A DNA stretch of 47,128 nt from Candidatus Methanoperedens sp. BLZ2 (GCF_002487355.1 NZ_NTMG01000006.1:1-47128); one strand, 5' to 3'; positions 35,510-45,262 are shown, counted from the first letter of the stretch. The notes: a model not told the origin generated them from the letters alone. Translations and numbers: made by a program.

Positions 35510-35683
35510 ATGTTTCTGGATATCGAAACAGGATATCTTGTGGTAGTAGGCGCAAGATCATCTATTAAAGGTCACAAGCTTATAATAGTATATTCATCGG
35601 GCGAAAGAATTAAATTAATTACCTTCATTGATACTTCAAATATGGATATTATGAGAATGAGAGAGAAAAAGGTAGGTGGGTAA
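35510..35683 (+). CDS. Small ORF, possible remnant of a DUF4258-like protein
   Basis: A 57-codon frame. Its core, KGHKLIIVYSSGERIKLITFIDTS, has the beta-strand pattern of small DUF4258-like proteins associated with toxin-antitoxin loci. There is no ribosome site, the N-terminal helix expected for the family is absent, and a dispersed repeat lies about 80 bp upstream. It is probably a truncated remnant. Confidence 0.35.
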   Translation: MFLDIETGYLVVVGARSSIKGHKLIIVYSSGERIKLITFIDTSNMDIMRMREKKVGG

Positions 35684-35825
35684 GAAAAAAACAATAAATT
35701 TGATTCCTCAGTAAGATTAGCAGCTATTGGATAGAAGTAATAACTATTAATACATATATTTTTAGCCATGGCGCCTGTCAGAATCCCATGCAACCACCAT
35801 GCTCCACAGTACCGATGCAATCAAA

Positions 35826-36110
35826 AATCTGATTTCTGACAGGATTTATAAGATCCACAGGATACGATTTTAGTAACAATCCGGTAAATCCTGTCGATCC
35901 GGTCAAAAAAAGTAATGTCTCTTTGAAAACTATTTGTTTTCAGAGCTCTTCCAATGCGTTTTTGACAAGGTTTAAATAAATCCGCTCTAATTGGCATGTG
36001 AAATGTCTGATGACCGGCGGCGCAGGTTAAAATATGTTCAAAACCACCATTGAGTTCAAAAAATCTTGGCTACCGCTTTCAATGGGCGTCTCGCTGGTAG
36101 ATTCTTTTAG
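35826..36110 (+). repeat. Dispersed repeat, copy B (longest)
   Basis: Starts CTGATTTCTGACAGGATTTA like copy A. It has an extra ~100-bp middle containing AAATAAATCCGCTCTAATTGG (shared with copy C) and ends with TGACCGGCGGCGCAGG and ACCATTGAGTTCAAAAAATC. The rest of 35262-36246 holds no convincing gene beyond the small ORF at 35510. Confidence 0.7.
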
Positions 36111-36246
36111 GATGGCTTCAGTAACTCTTATATTAGCTGGAATATATATTAAAGAATAAACCAAATACAAAGGTAATCTATATATGGGAAAGTTCATAGA
36201 TATGATTATCCTATAAGATACAACAATATAAAATGGAGTATAATTA

Positions 36247-36504
36247 ATGGAAACAAGGTCTAAACAGGAGGAAGCAGTTTTAAAAGAAATTAGAGATCTA
36301 CCTGAAATAATACAGGAAAAGATATTGAAGATAATCCATTTTTTCAGATCTGAAATTATCGAAAGTAGATCTTCCGAGGAAAAAGCAACAGCTGAATTTT
36401 TATCTGTTTGTGGCACATGGGAAGACAATAGATCAGTTGAAAAGCAAATAGAAGATATTTATTCCAGCAGAAAGTCTACCAGCAGAACGGAGAAAATGTT
36501 TTGA
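36247..36504 (+). CDS. VapB-like antitoxin
   Basis: A protein of 85 residues; GGAG lies ten bases before ATG 36247. It is mainly helical: EIRDLPEIIQEKILKIIHFF, a phrase typical of antitoxins paired with PIN toxins. The C-terminal part is FLSVCGTWEDNRSVEKQIEDIY. Its stop TGA overlaps the TTG start of the PIN gene, so translation is coupled. Confidence 0.8.
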   Translation: METRSKQEEAVLKEIRDLPEIIQEKILKIIHFFRSEIIESRSSEEKATAEFLSVCGTWEDNRSVEKQIEDIYSSRKSTSRTEKMF

Positions 36505-36911
36505 AATTCTTATTGGATACTAATATTTGCATATATCTTTTAAATGGAAATGAAATATTGAAAAAGAAAATAGGCGAAATTGGTATTTATTCCCTTTCTA
36601 TATCAAATGCAACTCTTGCAGAACTATATTTTGGAGCATATAATTCTCGGAATGTAAGTGCCAATATGAAAAGAATTGAAACCTTCAAAAAGAATTTGAT
36701 AGTTTATTCAGACAGTAGCGCTTCTGCAGAAGCATTTGGACGATTTAAATCAAAATTAAAGGCGCAGGGGCAGATCATTGAAGATTTTGATATTTTGATT
36801 GCCAGTATTGCATATGCAAATGAATGCATTCTTGTTACTAACAATCCGATTCATTTTGAAAGAATAGATGAAATAAAGATTGAAAACTGGATGGAAAAGG
36901 ATAGAAGTTGA
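36501..36911 (+). CDS. vapC: VapC-family PIN-domain toxin
   Basis: A protein of 136 residues starting at TTG 36501, which overlaps the antitoxin stop by four bases. The PIN acidic residues are visible: D6 in LLDTNICIYLL, E41 in LAELYFGA, and D95/D97 in IIEDFDILIASIA, followed by LVTNNPIHFERI. VapC toxins are ribonucleases, often cutting tRNA or rRNA. All key residues are present, so it is probably active. Confidence 0.88.
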   Translation: MKFLLDTNICIYLLNGNEILKKKIGEIGIYSLSISNATLAELYFGAYNSRNVSANMKRIETFKKNLIVYSDSSASAEAFGRFKSKLKAQGQIIEDFDILIASIAYANECILVTNNPIHFERIDEIKIENWMEKDRS

Positions 36912-37365
36912 AAAAAAAGTTCCATCTGTCTTCTGCTCAGAGAAAAACCATGACCTAGGAAACGGATGGTGCGGATACGCATGGATCAACCAACCGGCGC
37001 CTTGCTGAGATAATAGATTAAGTATCATATTTAAGTAATAATAGTATAGGCGCACAATAAATCCCCTTCAACAACCATGGTCCCCGGGTTTCCGTCCGAA
37101 GCATCGTGACTCGCCAGGAATCAACCGAGTAGATGCGCGCCTGGTAGTCGCAAAAAAAAGAGTGCCTCAGCAATTTGAAACCGCAGATGCGCGCAGATTT
37201 AATTAACATTCCGGAGCAAATACATAACGTAAAAAGCATCCCTGCTTTTCATTCTTTGCAGTGAAAAGCGCGAAATATTTATCAACATTTTAATATAATT
37301 ATACTGGGCGCGCAGACATGTTCCCGAAGCAGCGAAATGTAACAAAACTAGGGAAAGAGCGCATT
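36912..37365. other. Non-coding gap with degenerate repeat
   Basis: No gene was found. The part 37050-37200 is richer in G+C than its surroundings. At about 37177-37200 ACCGCAGATGCGCGCAGATTT is an inverted, degenerate relative of the ATCTGCGTT repeat seen at 43881, 45202 and 46981. Confidence 0.45.
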
Positions 37366-37519
37366 TGGACAGGATGAACAGGATCGACAGGATACGATTT
37401 TATTGACAAATCCTGTAAATCCTGTCGATCTGGTCTAAATAAATCCGCTCTAATTTGCATGCATGAAATGTCTGATGACCGGCGGCGCAAGTTAAAATAT
37501 GTTCAAAACAACCATTGAA
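37366..37519 (+). repeat. Dispersed repeat, copy C, abutting an insertion sequence
   Basis: GACAGGATGAACAGGATCGA and the inverted repeat match copy A almost exactly, while the AAATAAATCCGCTCTAATTTG part matches copy B. It stops at ACCATTGA, where the terminal repeat of the IS begins. Confidence 0.75.
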
Positions 37520-39090
37520 CCTACATTCCTCACATCCTTTTAACACAAATACATTTTTTCATAACTTTTGCCCAAAAGTGCCAATATCTTCCTGTGAATT
37601 TCTCTAAGGTTCAACATACCCGCGATCCTCTCAACCCCGTTTCTAAGTTTGATTAATAAGCTAATTCCCTCAAACATCTGAAATACCCTCCTCATCGTCG
37701 GTTTCGCTGTAGGCTTTCCTTTCTGGTCAGGAATAGTTTCCCCGCATTCTTTCAGAGCTTTTCTCAATTTAAACTGTGCAACCGAGTAGATAAGTAAACT
37801 GAGAACCATCACCATTCCCAGACTTACAATTCTCTCAGGTTTCTTCAAAAATACCGATGATGCAAAGAATAATGGGTCTTTTAAAAATCTAAAACCTCTT
37901 TCTACGCTTTGCTGACCTTTATATTCCTTTAAAGCTTCATTATCATCCAATTTAATGTCATTCGTAGCGACAATGAACTTACCCTTCTTGTTTTTCTCAC
38001 GCCCTATTCTCATCTCATCTTTCTCAAATCCAACTTTTATTTTATAGACCTTTTTTAAATCCTGTGTATCCTTTTTCGGTCTTCCCCGTTTTCCTGTTTT
38101 GTTAACTTCTTCGACATTGACATCACTAATTTTATGATACTTCCACTTCGCTGCCTTATTATTAAGTTCAGAAATCCCATCCTCCTGGCAGTTGAATTCG
38201 GTATTCATAAAATGCCACAATCCTGTTTCTATGTTTTCCCTTTCTTTCCCTATACTTTTATTTAAAGTCTTGATCTCTCGATCATAACCTTTTTCTGAGA
38301 AAATAACCAGCCATTTTTGTTCCACACCACCATACGAATTTGTGTATCCCCTATAACTATAGCCCTCGATGCTACTTTTACTCATCTCTTCAATGCTTGT
38401 CTCTTCTACTAGCTTTTTAGCCTCTGAAATGGTTTCGGGAACTCTACTTATCCATTTTACAAGAGGTGAGATTTCTTTTACATTGTCTTCGATGTACGTG
38501 GCAGAGTCCATGACAAAATAAGCCTCATCATTCTCTTTGGAAAGTTCTTTTGAGAACTTTTTTATCACATGGTGATATTTTTATTGGAACTTGGTCGTTA
38601 TCTTCGAATTTATACTCTCCATGTACACTCATCGTGGTTGTATCTAAATGGAGAAACTTTCTCGAAATTCTAAGTGTGTCGGCCACCTTAAGGGCAATAT
38701 GCATGAAAATTTTTGTGGGATCATTCTCATACAATCTTTCTAGAGTTCTACCAATAGTGTCATCGTTGAAATCTTCCGGTTTTAGTTCTTCACGAAAAAA
38801 AAGCTCAGTAGGCTTATTTCTCATAAATTCCGGGAAAAGATAAAGCGGCCTATTTACAAAACCTAACGCATTTATCACCACAGCCATAACAGCTTCGCCT
38901 GTGGTTACTATTTGTTTGTCTTTTGTTCCTACCAGTTTGTCTATTTCTTCGACCAATCCTATTTCATGGCATACACCGGCTACTATGCCAAGATGGTCAA
39001 CGTTTTTACTTGCAAAGTTCATGAGATTAGATAGTTATAAGAATACGCATTGGATATTTAAAAAACTATAACCTCATGTGCGGAATATAG
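37520..39090 (-). mobile_element. IS1634/IS4-type insertion sequence, decayed
   Basis: Terminal inverted repeats CCTACATTCCTCACAT (37520-37535) and the complement of 39075-39090 (CCTATATTCCGCACAT) match at 14 of 16 positions, bracketing 1571 bp. The transposase fills the element in two overlapping frames. No clear target duplication was found in the flanks. Confidence 0.75.
37540..39022 (-). pseudogene. IS1634-family DDE transposase, frameshifted with internal deletion
   Basis: The N-terminal piece (39022-38528) has the family's opening (DHLGIVAGVCHEIGLVEEID) and the first catalytic region LHLDTTTMSVHGEY. The C-terminal piece (38568-37540) has YFVMDSATY (second Asp) and QSVERGFRFLKDP (Glu), then a hydrophobic end region. 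The two are in different frames near 38550. Intact relatives have about 45 more residues there, including a DHRPDLKQ-type motif that is absent here. A small deletion that shifted the frame is the simplest explanation. The transposase should be inactive, unless supplied in trans. Confidence 0.8.
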
Positions 39091-39134
39091 GATATTTAGA
39101 ACAATGCCATATTAAATCTTAATGAAAGCACATA

Positions 39135-42100
39135 TTAAATCCGTATCGAAAAATCCTCTTTTTCCAAAGTTAAATTAGGATTATAATAAGGATCTCCCCT
39201 ATCAATAACTGCCCCCCATTTTTCCCTTATATATTTTACTTCTTTAGAAAATCGTTCTTTTTTCTCTGGCGTATCTTCATAACCTCTGCTTAACGATTCA
39301 TGATGATATAGTTCAGCATAAGGAGTATAAACAATAAGATATCCTTTTTCTCTGATTTTTAGACACAGGTCAACATCATTAAAAGCAACTGCAAGATTTT
39401 CATCGAAACCACCGACTTCTTCAAACACATCTTTCCTTAACATCATGCAAGCAGCCGTTACAGCGCTCACATTGTCTATATGTTTAAGTCTTCCAAAATA
39501 ACCGGGACTTTCTTTTGGAAAATGTCTATGGGCATGTCCGCCGACTGGTGGATTTCCAACTATGCCAATAACGACACCGGCATGTTGTATTGTATTATTG
39601 TGATAGATTAATTTTGCTCCAACTGCACCGACTTCTTTTCTTTGAGCATGTTCTAGCATTGCAGTAATCCATTCGGAAGATATGACTTCGATGTCATTAT
39701 TAAGGAATAGAATGTATTTTGAATCAAGCGAGGAAACAGCAAAATTGTTTATTGTTGAAAAATTAAAAGGTTGTTGATAATTTACGATTTTTATTTTTGA
39801 ATTCTTTTCTAGTTCTTCATAATATTTAAAAGTGGCTTTTTCTTTGCTTTGATTGTCCACAATTAGAATTTCATAATTGGAATAATTAGTTCGTGTAAAG
39901 ATTGAATTGACACAGTTTTTCAAGATATCAACTTTATCTTTAGTTGGGATTATTATTGATACTTTTGGATTTTTAATTATGTTATATTTTAATCGAAATG
40001 AATTAGGGAATAGGCCATCCATAACTTCAACATCAAGTTTTCTTCGTTTAATCGCACTTCTTAAAGCGTTTTTTGAGGCCATGAATGCGTAAGGCTTATT
40101 TAAAAGAACATCTGATGAAGACCCTGCCACCATTCTCCAATGATATAAAATTTTTGGTATATGTGTAATATTTTTACTAATTTCCGTGACTCTTAAAAAC
40201 AAATCATAATCTTGAGAACCGTCAAAGCCCACTCTAAAATTTCCTGCCTTATCTATAAGGCTTTTTCTAATAACTGTAAAATGACACAAATAATTATGAG
40301 ATAAAAACATATCAGGTGACCAATTCGGTTTAAAGAATGGATTACTTCGGTTACCTTTAAGATCAATTTTATCCTCATCACTGTAAATTATATCAGCATT
40401 GCGATTTGCTTGAAGATATTTAACTACTTCATAAAGTGCATCTGGGGAAAGTTCATCATCGTGATCAAGTAAACCGATATAATCTCCTGTGGCAAGGGAT
40501 AGAGCCTCATTGGAATTTCCTGCTATTCCTTCATTTTTTGTCAGGAATTTGACTTTAATCCTCAAATCCTTCTTTGTGGATGCTTCAAGATATTCTTTAA
40601 CATCATCTCTTGTAGAAGCATCAGCAATACATAGTTCCCAGTTTTCATATACCTGGTTTATTACTGATTCTACCGCCGCCTTGATCCATGCCACATCAGG
40701 ATTATAAACTGGAGTTACAATACTGATTTTTGGTTTGTATTCAAAGCTTTTTACTTCCTTTTTGTATAGTTCGAGTTTTGAAGACGTCGGTTCATTTTTC
40801 AGTATCCATAGGTAATATTTGTTTGTTATTCCAATATCTGCAAATGCTTGAAAGCCTATTGAGCCTTTTATAGGTTTTTCATCGTAATATAATGTTAATT
40901 CAGGCAAGGTTATCGATTCATTAAACAGAACAGCAGCACTAGGGTCCCCTTTGGATATTAATTTAAATGAAAATGTTTTCTCTTTGCTATCTTTAATTGG
41001 TTTGAATCTAAATGATGTGTAATTATTGTCTTGAATTCTATAGCCTTTAGCTATTTTATTTCGTATTACATGCCCTTTTGTGTCTGTTATTTGAAGTATA
41101 AGGTCTGAATTTTTTCGTATAAATGTTGCAGTAAGTATTTTAATCTCATTTAAATTATCTGATGGAAATGTAAAACTTCCGCTTAAACTTTTCAAAAGAG
41201 GCAAAGGAACTTGTGGTGAAATTATTTTTGTTTCCACAATCGATATTTTTGAGGCATTGAGAGCACTTTCATAGAATATCTCTTCAAGTTTAAAAAAGAA
41301 CGCGCCAAAACCATCATTTACAATCATCCTGATGCCTAAAATTCCTTTATCATACGCAAGCCTTCTTTTCGTGGCATGAGGAAATATCATATCTACAAAT
41401 CTTTGATATTTTGATAATAATTGCCAGACAGTGCTTTTATGGATTTCTGCAATTGTAGCATTGAGATTTTGTATTTCATTGTCTTTATATTTAATAATTT
41501 CTAATTTTTGTTTTTCTAGATTATCTGTCGAATGTCCAATTGTCTCAAAGATAAGTGTTTCAAGAAAATGATATTTAGACAAGTTCATTATATTATTGAA
41601 TTTAATATCAACTTTACTCACAGTTTTGTTTTTCCAGATTAAGTATATTTTTCGATATGTTGGACCAAATGTGTCGCCTAGCTCAGAAAAATTCTCATTG
41701 TAAAATCTATGTACCTTGCCCATATTTTTTTCAGGAATACCGTATTTGTATGAATAAAAAATGAAAAGTTGCATCAAGACCCAGTTAGAGATATTATTTG
41801 TTTCTATTGCTACATAATCAAATGAATTTATTTTCAAAAAATCTTTAAGTTGTTTTTCGGATGGTAATCCATTTTTTATATGCTCTGCCAACCATTGATG
41901 GTCGTTACCTGTAAGTTTATGGAAAAACTCGTTTACTTTTATTTCTGCTTCTTTCGCTTCCTCTGAAAAAAAAGGTGCCCCCAAAATAATATAATTTTTA
42001 CTAACTCTCAACATTTCTGATACCGATCTCTCTCGATTTTCATGCACAATATGCTCATAAAGTTCTGAAGAAACAACTACATCAAACGTGAAATCTTTAA

Positions 42101-42338
42101 AGGGAGCATTTATAATATTACCTATAAAATAATTTTTTTCATTATATTCGGTATTTCTGATGTCAAGGATGTATAGATCATCATCTTCTTGAAGAAATTT
42201 CCTTAAGTCTCCGCTTCTTCCACCTACATCTAAGATTCTTAACGGTTGATTATTATTTCGCAATTTGCCTATCAAATCACTTATTATTTTATTTCTTGTA
42301 TATAAATCAAAAGGCAAATCGAGTTTATCATTCAGCAT
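39135..42338 (-). CDS. Giant methyltransferase / double GT2 glycosyltransferase
   Basis: A protein of 1067 residues with no signal. N-terminal class I methyltransferase (about 1-200): LRILDVGGRSGDL motif I and FDVVVSSELYEHI. A helical linker (about 270-310) and a beta-rich middle of unknown family (about 360-520) follow. GT2 domain 1 (about 535-760): ISIVTPVYNPD, DYIGLLDHDDELS, YDLFLRVTE. GT2 domain 2 (about 788-1045): VSIIIPTKDKVDIL, ILFLNNDIEV, GGFDENLAVAFNDVDLCLKI. This architecture is known from O-antigen/cell-surface polysaccharide loci, where the enzymes polymerise and cap a glycan before ABC export; the Wzt-like ATPase next door fits that. Both DxD-like sites look intact. Confidence 0.9.
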   Translation of the reverse strand: MLNDKLDLPFDLYTRNKIISDLIGKLRNNNQPLRILDVGGRSGDLRKFLQEDDDLYILDIRNTEYNEKNYFIGNIINAPFKDFTFDVVVSSELYEHIVHENRERSVSEMLRVSKNYIILGAPFFSEEAKEAEIKVNEFFHKLTGNDHQWLAEHIKNGLPSEKQLKDFLKINSFDYVAIETNNISNWVLMQLFIFYSYKYGIPEKNMGKVHRFYNENFSELGDTFGPTYRKIYLIWKNKTVSKVDIKFNNIMNLSKYHFLETLIFETIGHSTDNLEKQKLEIIKYKDNEIQNLNATIAEIHKSTVWQLLSKYQRFVDMIFPHATKRRLAYDKGILGIRMIVNDGFGAFFFKLEEIFYESALNASKISIVETKIISPQVPLPLLKSLSGSFTFPSDNLNEIKILTATFIRKNSDLILQITDTKGHVIRNKIAKGYRIQDNNYTSFRFKPIKDSKEKTFSFKLISKGDPSAAVLFNESITLPELTLYYDEKPIKGSIGFQAFADIGITNKYYLWILKNEPTSSKLELYKKEVKSFEYKPKISIVTPVYNPDVAWIKAAVESVINQVYENWELCIADASTRDDVKEYLEASTKKDLRIKVKFLTKNEGIAGNSNEALSLATGDYIGLLDHDDELSPDALYEVVKYLQANRNADIIYSDEDKIDLKGNRSNPFFKPNWSPDMFLSHNYLCHFTVIRKSLIDKAGNFRVGFDGSQDYDLFLRVTEISKNITHIPKILYHWRMVAGSSSDVLLNKPYAFMASKNALRSAIKRRKLDVEVMDGLFPNSFRLKYNIIKNPKVSIIIPTKDKVDILKNCVNSIFTRTNYSNYEILIVDNQSKEKATFKYYEELEKNSKIKIVNYQQPFNFSTINNFAVSSLDSKYILFLNNDIEVISSEWITAMLEHAQRKEVGAVGAKLIYHNNTIQHAGVVIGIVGNPPVGGHAHRHFPKESPGYFGRLKHIDNVSAVTAACMMLRKDVFEEVGGFDENLAVAFNDVDLCLKIREKGYLIVYTPYAELYHHESLSRGYEDTPEKKERFSKEVKYIREKWGAVIDRGDPYYNPNLTLEKEDFSIRI

Positions 42339-42455
42339 AATTCCATCTATTTTTTATTTTAATCCATTTAATCAATTAGATTGTCTTTTATTTTTTTTGA
42401 TCTATAAAGTTTTTTTCGAATATAAATTTCTATAAGTATGTGTTAAGTAATATAG

Positions 42456-43706
42456 TCAAGTTGTTTTCCATTCGGATCTGGTATATATCAATCCATATTC
42501 CTCAATTGAATTATCAAATACCTCAAAATAGTATTTTTTATCATGGTAATCTAATGCAATATAATTTCCATCTACAAAATTAAATATTCCTGCTGATACT
42601 ACATATAATCCCTTCAACAGAGGCAAATTATCAATCGTATATTCAATTATTCCCCCCCCATCGATCGCAGGTATTGAAACCTTATGCGCTCTCGTATTTG
42701 GACCAATGATCAATAGGCCATCATTTCTATGGATCGCAAAACCAAATATGGGGTCATTAATTTTTTTATTGGAAAAATATTTAATTTTAGCAGTAAATTT
42801 TTTATTAGTCAAAAATTTCTTAGTTTCATTACCATTTTCATCATACATTTTAACGTCTGTTATTCTTGCAACAGATGAAATATGCCCATCTTCTTTAGAC
42901 TTATCCCCGAACCTCTCTTCCAGCTTCTTCTCTTCAATTGCACGCACTTTCGTATTATAATGGTCCATCACATCTTTAGAAAACCCCATCTTTTCCATCG
43001 AACCCTTTGATAACAATAAAGCAGTCTTACACATATCAGTAATTGACTGCGAAGCATGCGATACCAGAATAATAGTCTTATTATTTGAAATAAATTCATC
43101 CATTTTTATTTTACATTTTCTCTGAAATCCTGCATCACCCACTGACAGAACCTCATCGATCAGCAAAATATCAGGATCTGTCGCCGCCGCAGTCGCAAAA
43201 GCAAGCCTCGCATACATCCCGCTTGAGAAGTTCTTGAGTTTCATGTTCCTGAACCTTTCAAGCTCGGCGAACTCGAATATCTCCTCGAATTTAGCCTCCA
43301 TCTGCCTTTTCGACATCCCCATGATCGCACCGTAAAGCCGCACATTGTCCTCTGCTGTTAGTTCCGGGTTGAAGCCAACGCCAAGTTCCAGGAAGGGAGC
43401 AACTTTGCCGTTCACTTTGACAGAACCTGAGTCGGGTGTGAGTACGCCCGCAATTATCTTTAGTAAAGTGCTTTTTCCGCTGCCGTTTTCGCCAATGATA
43501 CCTAAGGTCTCACCTTTTTTTACTGTGAAGCTGACGTCTTTTACTGCCCAGAATTCTTCGTAGGTTGAAGTGGTGCCTTTGAGTGCGCCGGTGATGTGTT
43601 CGAAGAGCTTTGTTTTCTTCTCGTGGGGGATGCGAAAGTGCTTGGAGACGTTGCTGACTATGATTGCGTCTTCGGATGGTTGTTTGGGGGTTTGGAGGTA
43701 GAACAT
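42456..43706 (-). CDS. Wzt-like ABC transporter ATPase for polysaccharide export (full-length copy)
   Basis: A protein of 416 residues. Walker A G72-ENGSGKST80, signature FSSGMYARLA (about 160-169), Walker B LLIDE (181-185) and the switch histidine in VSH (217) are all present. The C-terminal part (about 290-410) is a beta-sandwich of the Wzt type, which in bacterial homologues recognises the finished glycan end. The partner permease (Wzm-like) is not in this window. Two truncated copies lie at 44609 and 46261. Upstream there is a conserved inverted repeat at 43727-43797, also found before the third copy. Confidence 0.9.
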   Translation of the reverse strand: MFYLQTPKQPSEDAIIVSNVSKHFRIPHEKKTKLFEHITGALKGTTSTYEEFWAVKDVSFTVKKGETLGIIGENGSGKSTLLKIIAGVLTPDSGSVKVNGKVAPFLELGVGFNPELTAEDNVRLYGAIMGMSKRQMEAKFEEIFEFAELERFRNMKLKNFSSGMYARLAFATAAATDPDILLIDEVLSVGDAGFQRKCKIKMDEFISNNKTIILVSHASQSITDMCKTALLLSKGSMEKMGFSKDVMDHYNTKVRAIEEKKLEERFGDKSKEDGHISSVARITDVKMYDENGNETKKFLTNKKFTAKIKYFSNKKINDPIFGFAIHRNDGLLIIGPNTRAHKVSIPAIDGGGIIEYTIDNLPLLKGLYVVSAGIFNFVDGNYIALDYHDKKYYFEVFDNSIEEYGLIYTRSEWKTT

Positions 43707-43726
43707 ATTTCCTTAATAAAAACACC

Positions 43727-43797
43727 GAACTGGTACGAACTGAAATGAACTCATGGGGTCGGAGTTCGTTCGTGTTTGTTTTAGTTCGTTGTTAATT
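43727..43797. promoter_or_regulatory. Inverted repeat upstream of the full-length ABC ATPase
   Basis: CGAACTGGTACGAACTGAAATGAACT and GTTCGTTCGTGTTTGTTTTAGTTCGTTG are imperfect reverse complements built of GAACT/AGTTC units. The same structure, better matched, lies at 46831-46892 before the third ABC copy. The rest of 43707-44104 holds a shared duplicated upstream region and no gene. Confidence 0.5.
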
Positions 43798-43880
43798 TCT
43801 AATTTAGGGCTCATGCTTATTTTAACTGTAATTCCTATCCTTTAGCATTTATTCCTTTATTTTATTTAGCCATGGGCGCT

Positions 43881-43940
43881 AATAAATATCGATGCAATAA
43901 ATCTGCGTTCATCTGCGTTTATCTACGGTTTGGTTTTTTC
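43881..43940 (+). repeat. ATCTGCGTT short tandem repeat, copy 1
   Basis: AATAAATATCGATGCAATAA is followed by three ATCTGCG/ATCTACG-type units and GGTTTGGTTTTTTC. It is repeated at 45202-45262 and partly at 46981-47019, always upstream of an ABC ATPase copy. Confidence 0.65.
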
Positions 43941-44104
43941 TGATTTTATTAACCATAATTTGATATCATCAGTATAAAGCTTATCTTTAATTTTTATGAT
44001 AAGCTTTGGAGAATAATTATAAATTTAGCCATAATTTATCTGAAAACCATAAAAAAGCCGACAGAAACCATTTTTAATAGTTCATTACATTAAGGTAATG
44101 ATTT

Positions 44105-44374
44105 ATGGTCAATTGGAAAAAAATAGATCTGGAATTTGACGAGCATGCCTTTAAACATGGGGTCAAAGATTATGAAATAGAACAAATTTTTAAAGGCAAG
44201 ATTTATAAAAGAAAAATCTATTTCAACAAAGAATTACGCTATCAGATAATTGGCCGTGCATTTGGCAGACTCATAATGGTTATAGCAGCATCGTTAGGCG
44301 GAAACAAACTTAAAGTCTTTAGTGCAAGGATAGCTTCTGAATACAAAGAGATATATGATTACAAGGCGAAATGA
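44105..44374 (+). CDS. BrnT-like toxin
   Basis: A protein of 89 residues matching the BrnT pattern: DLEFDEHAFKHGVKDYEIEQIF at the start, RYQIIGRAFGRLIMVIAA in the middle, and the conserved FSARIASEYKEIYDY near the end. BrnT toxins are RNase-fold proteins that are neutralised by a small partner encoded directly downstream; a matching small gene overlaps the stop here (ATGA). The start is ATG 44105 next to TTTAT. Confidence 0.75.
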   Translation: MVNWKKIDLEFDEHAFKHGVKDYEIEQIFKGKIYKRKIYFNKELRYQIIGRAFGRLIMVIAASLGGNKLKVFSARIASEYKEIYDYKAK

Positions 44375-44550
44375 ATATTATGAAAGCCAAGAAATATGAA
44401 GGAAAAGATGAGGATGATCTTCTCAAGCTAATTGATGATGATCCGGATAAATTCAAGGGATGGGAAGGTCCTATAGAAGCGAATTTGAGCTCAGTACGTT
44501 ATCCACCAAAGAAAAAAAATGTACGAAAAATTCGTTCAACGAATAAATAA
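44371..44550 (+). CDS. Small acidic/basic partner of the BrnT-like toxin
   Basis: A protein of 59 residues starting at ATG 44371, overlapping the toxin stop as ATGA. The acidic half (KDEDDLLKLIDDDPDKFKGW) is followed by a basic tail (YPPKKKNVRKIRS). It does not look like the usual ribbon-helix-helix BrnA antitoxin, so the pairing is inferred from position and overlap. ATG 44380 is an alternative start. Confidence 0.6.
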   Translation: MNIMKAKKYEGKDEDDLLKLIDDDPDKFKGWEGPIEANLSSVRYPPKKKNVRKIRSTNK

Positions 44551-44608
44551 ACCATTTCTGTTCATATTTACTGATTTTTAAGTGGATTATTTCAAGAACA
44601 CATCCCCC

Positions 44609-45169
44609 TCACTTTGAACTTACCCCAGAACTCCTTGCCAGCGGAATAGCCGCCGCCTCATTTGCAAGTCGTGCGTACATCCCGCTTGAAAAATTCTTAA
44701 GTTTCATATTCCTGAACCTGGGAAGCTCCGCGAACTCGAATATCTCCTCGAACTTATCCTCCATCTGCCTTTTCGACATCCCCATGATCGCGCCGTAGAG
44801 CCTGACATTGTCCTCTGCTGTTAGTTCCGGATTGAAACCCACGCCCAGCTCCAGGAAGGGAGCAATTTTGCCGTTCACTTTGACAGAACCTGAGTCGGGG
44901 GTAAGTACGCCCGCAATTATCTTTAGTAAAGTGCTTTTTCCGCTGCCGTTCTCGCCGATTATGCCAAGTGTCTCGCCTTTTTTTACAGTGAAGCTTACGT
45001 CTTTCACCGCCCAGAATTCTTCGTAGGTTGAGGTTGTCCCTTTGAGAGCGCCGGTGATGTGTTCGAACAGCTTTGTTTTCTTTTCGTGGGGGATGCGGAA
45101 GTGCTTGGAGACGTTGCTGACTATGATTGCGTCTTCGGATGGTTGTTTGGGGGTTTGGAGGTAGAACAT
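44609..45169 (-). pseudogene. Truncated copy 2 of the Wzt-like ATPase
   Basis: 186 codons, almost identical to residues 1-168 of the full-length copy including Walker A (GENGSGKST). It breaks off inside the signature (SSGMYARLA), followed by an unrelated tail NEAAAIPLARSSGVSSK. It lacks Walker B, the switch histidine and the glycan-binding domain, so it should not work as a transporter ATPase. Copy 3 breaks off at the same place. Confidence 0.85.
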
Positions 45170-45201
45170 TGATGAGTTTAGTTTTTATAAACAGAAGACG
45201 T

Positions 45202-45262
45202 TAATAAATACCGATGCATTAAATCTGCGTTTATCTGCGTTCATCTGCAGTTTGGTTTTTTT
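45202..45262 (+). repeat. ATCTGCGTT short tandem repeat, copy 2
   Basis: TAATAAATACCGATGCATTAA is followed by ATCTGCGTTTATCTGCG units and TTTGGTTTTTTTC, as in copy 1. A later ATAAAGCTTATCTTTTAATT stretch (about 45297) also matches the sequence after copy 1 (about 43975), which shows a segmental duplication. Confidence 0.65.
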
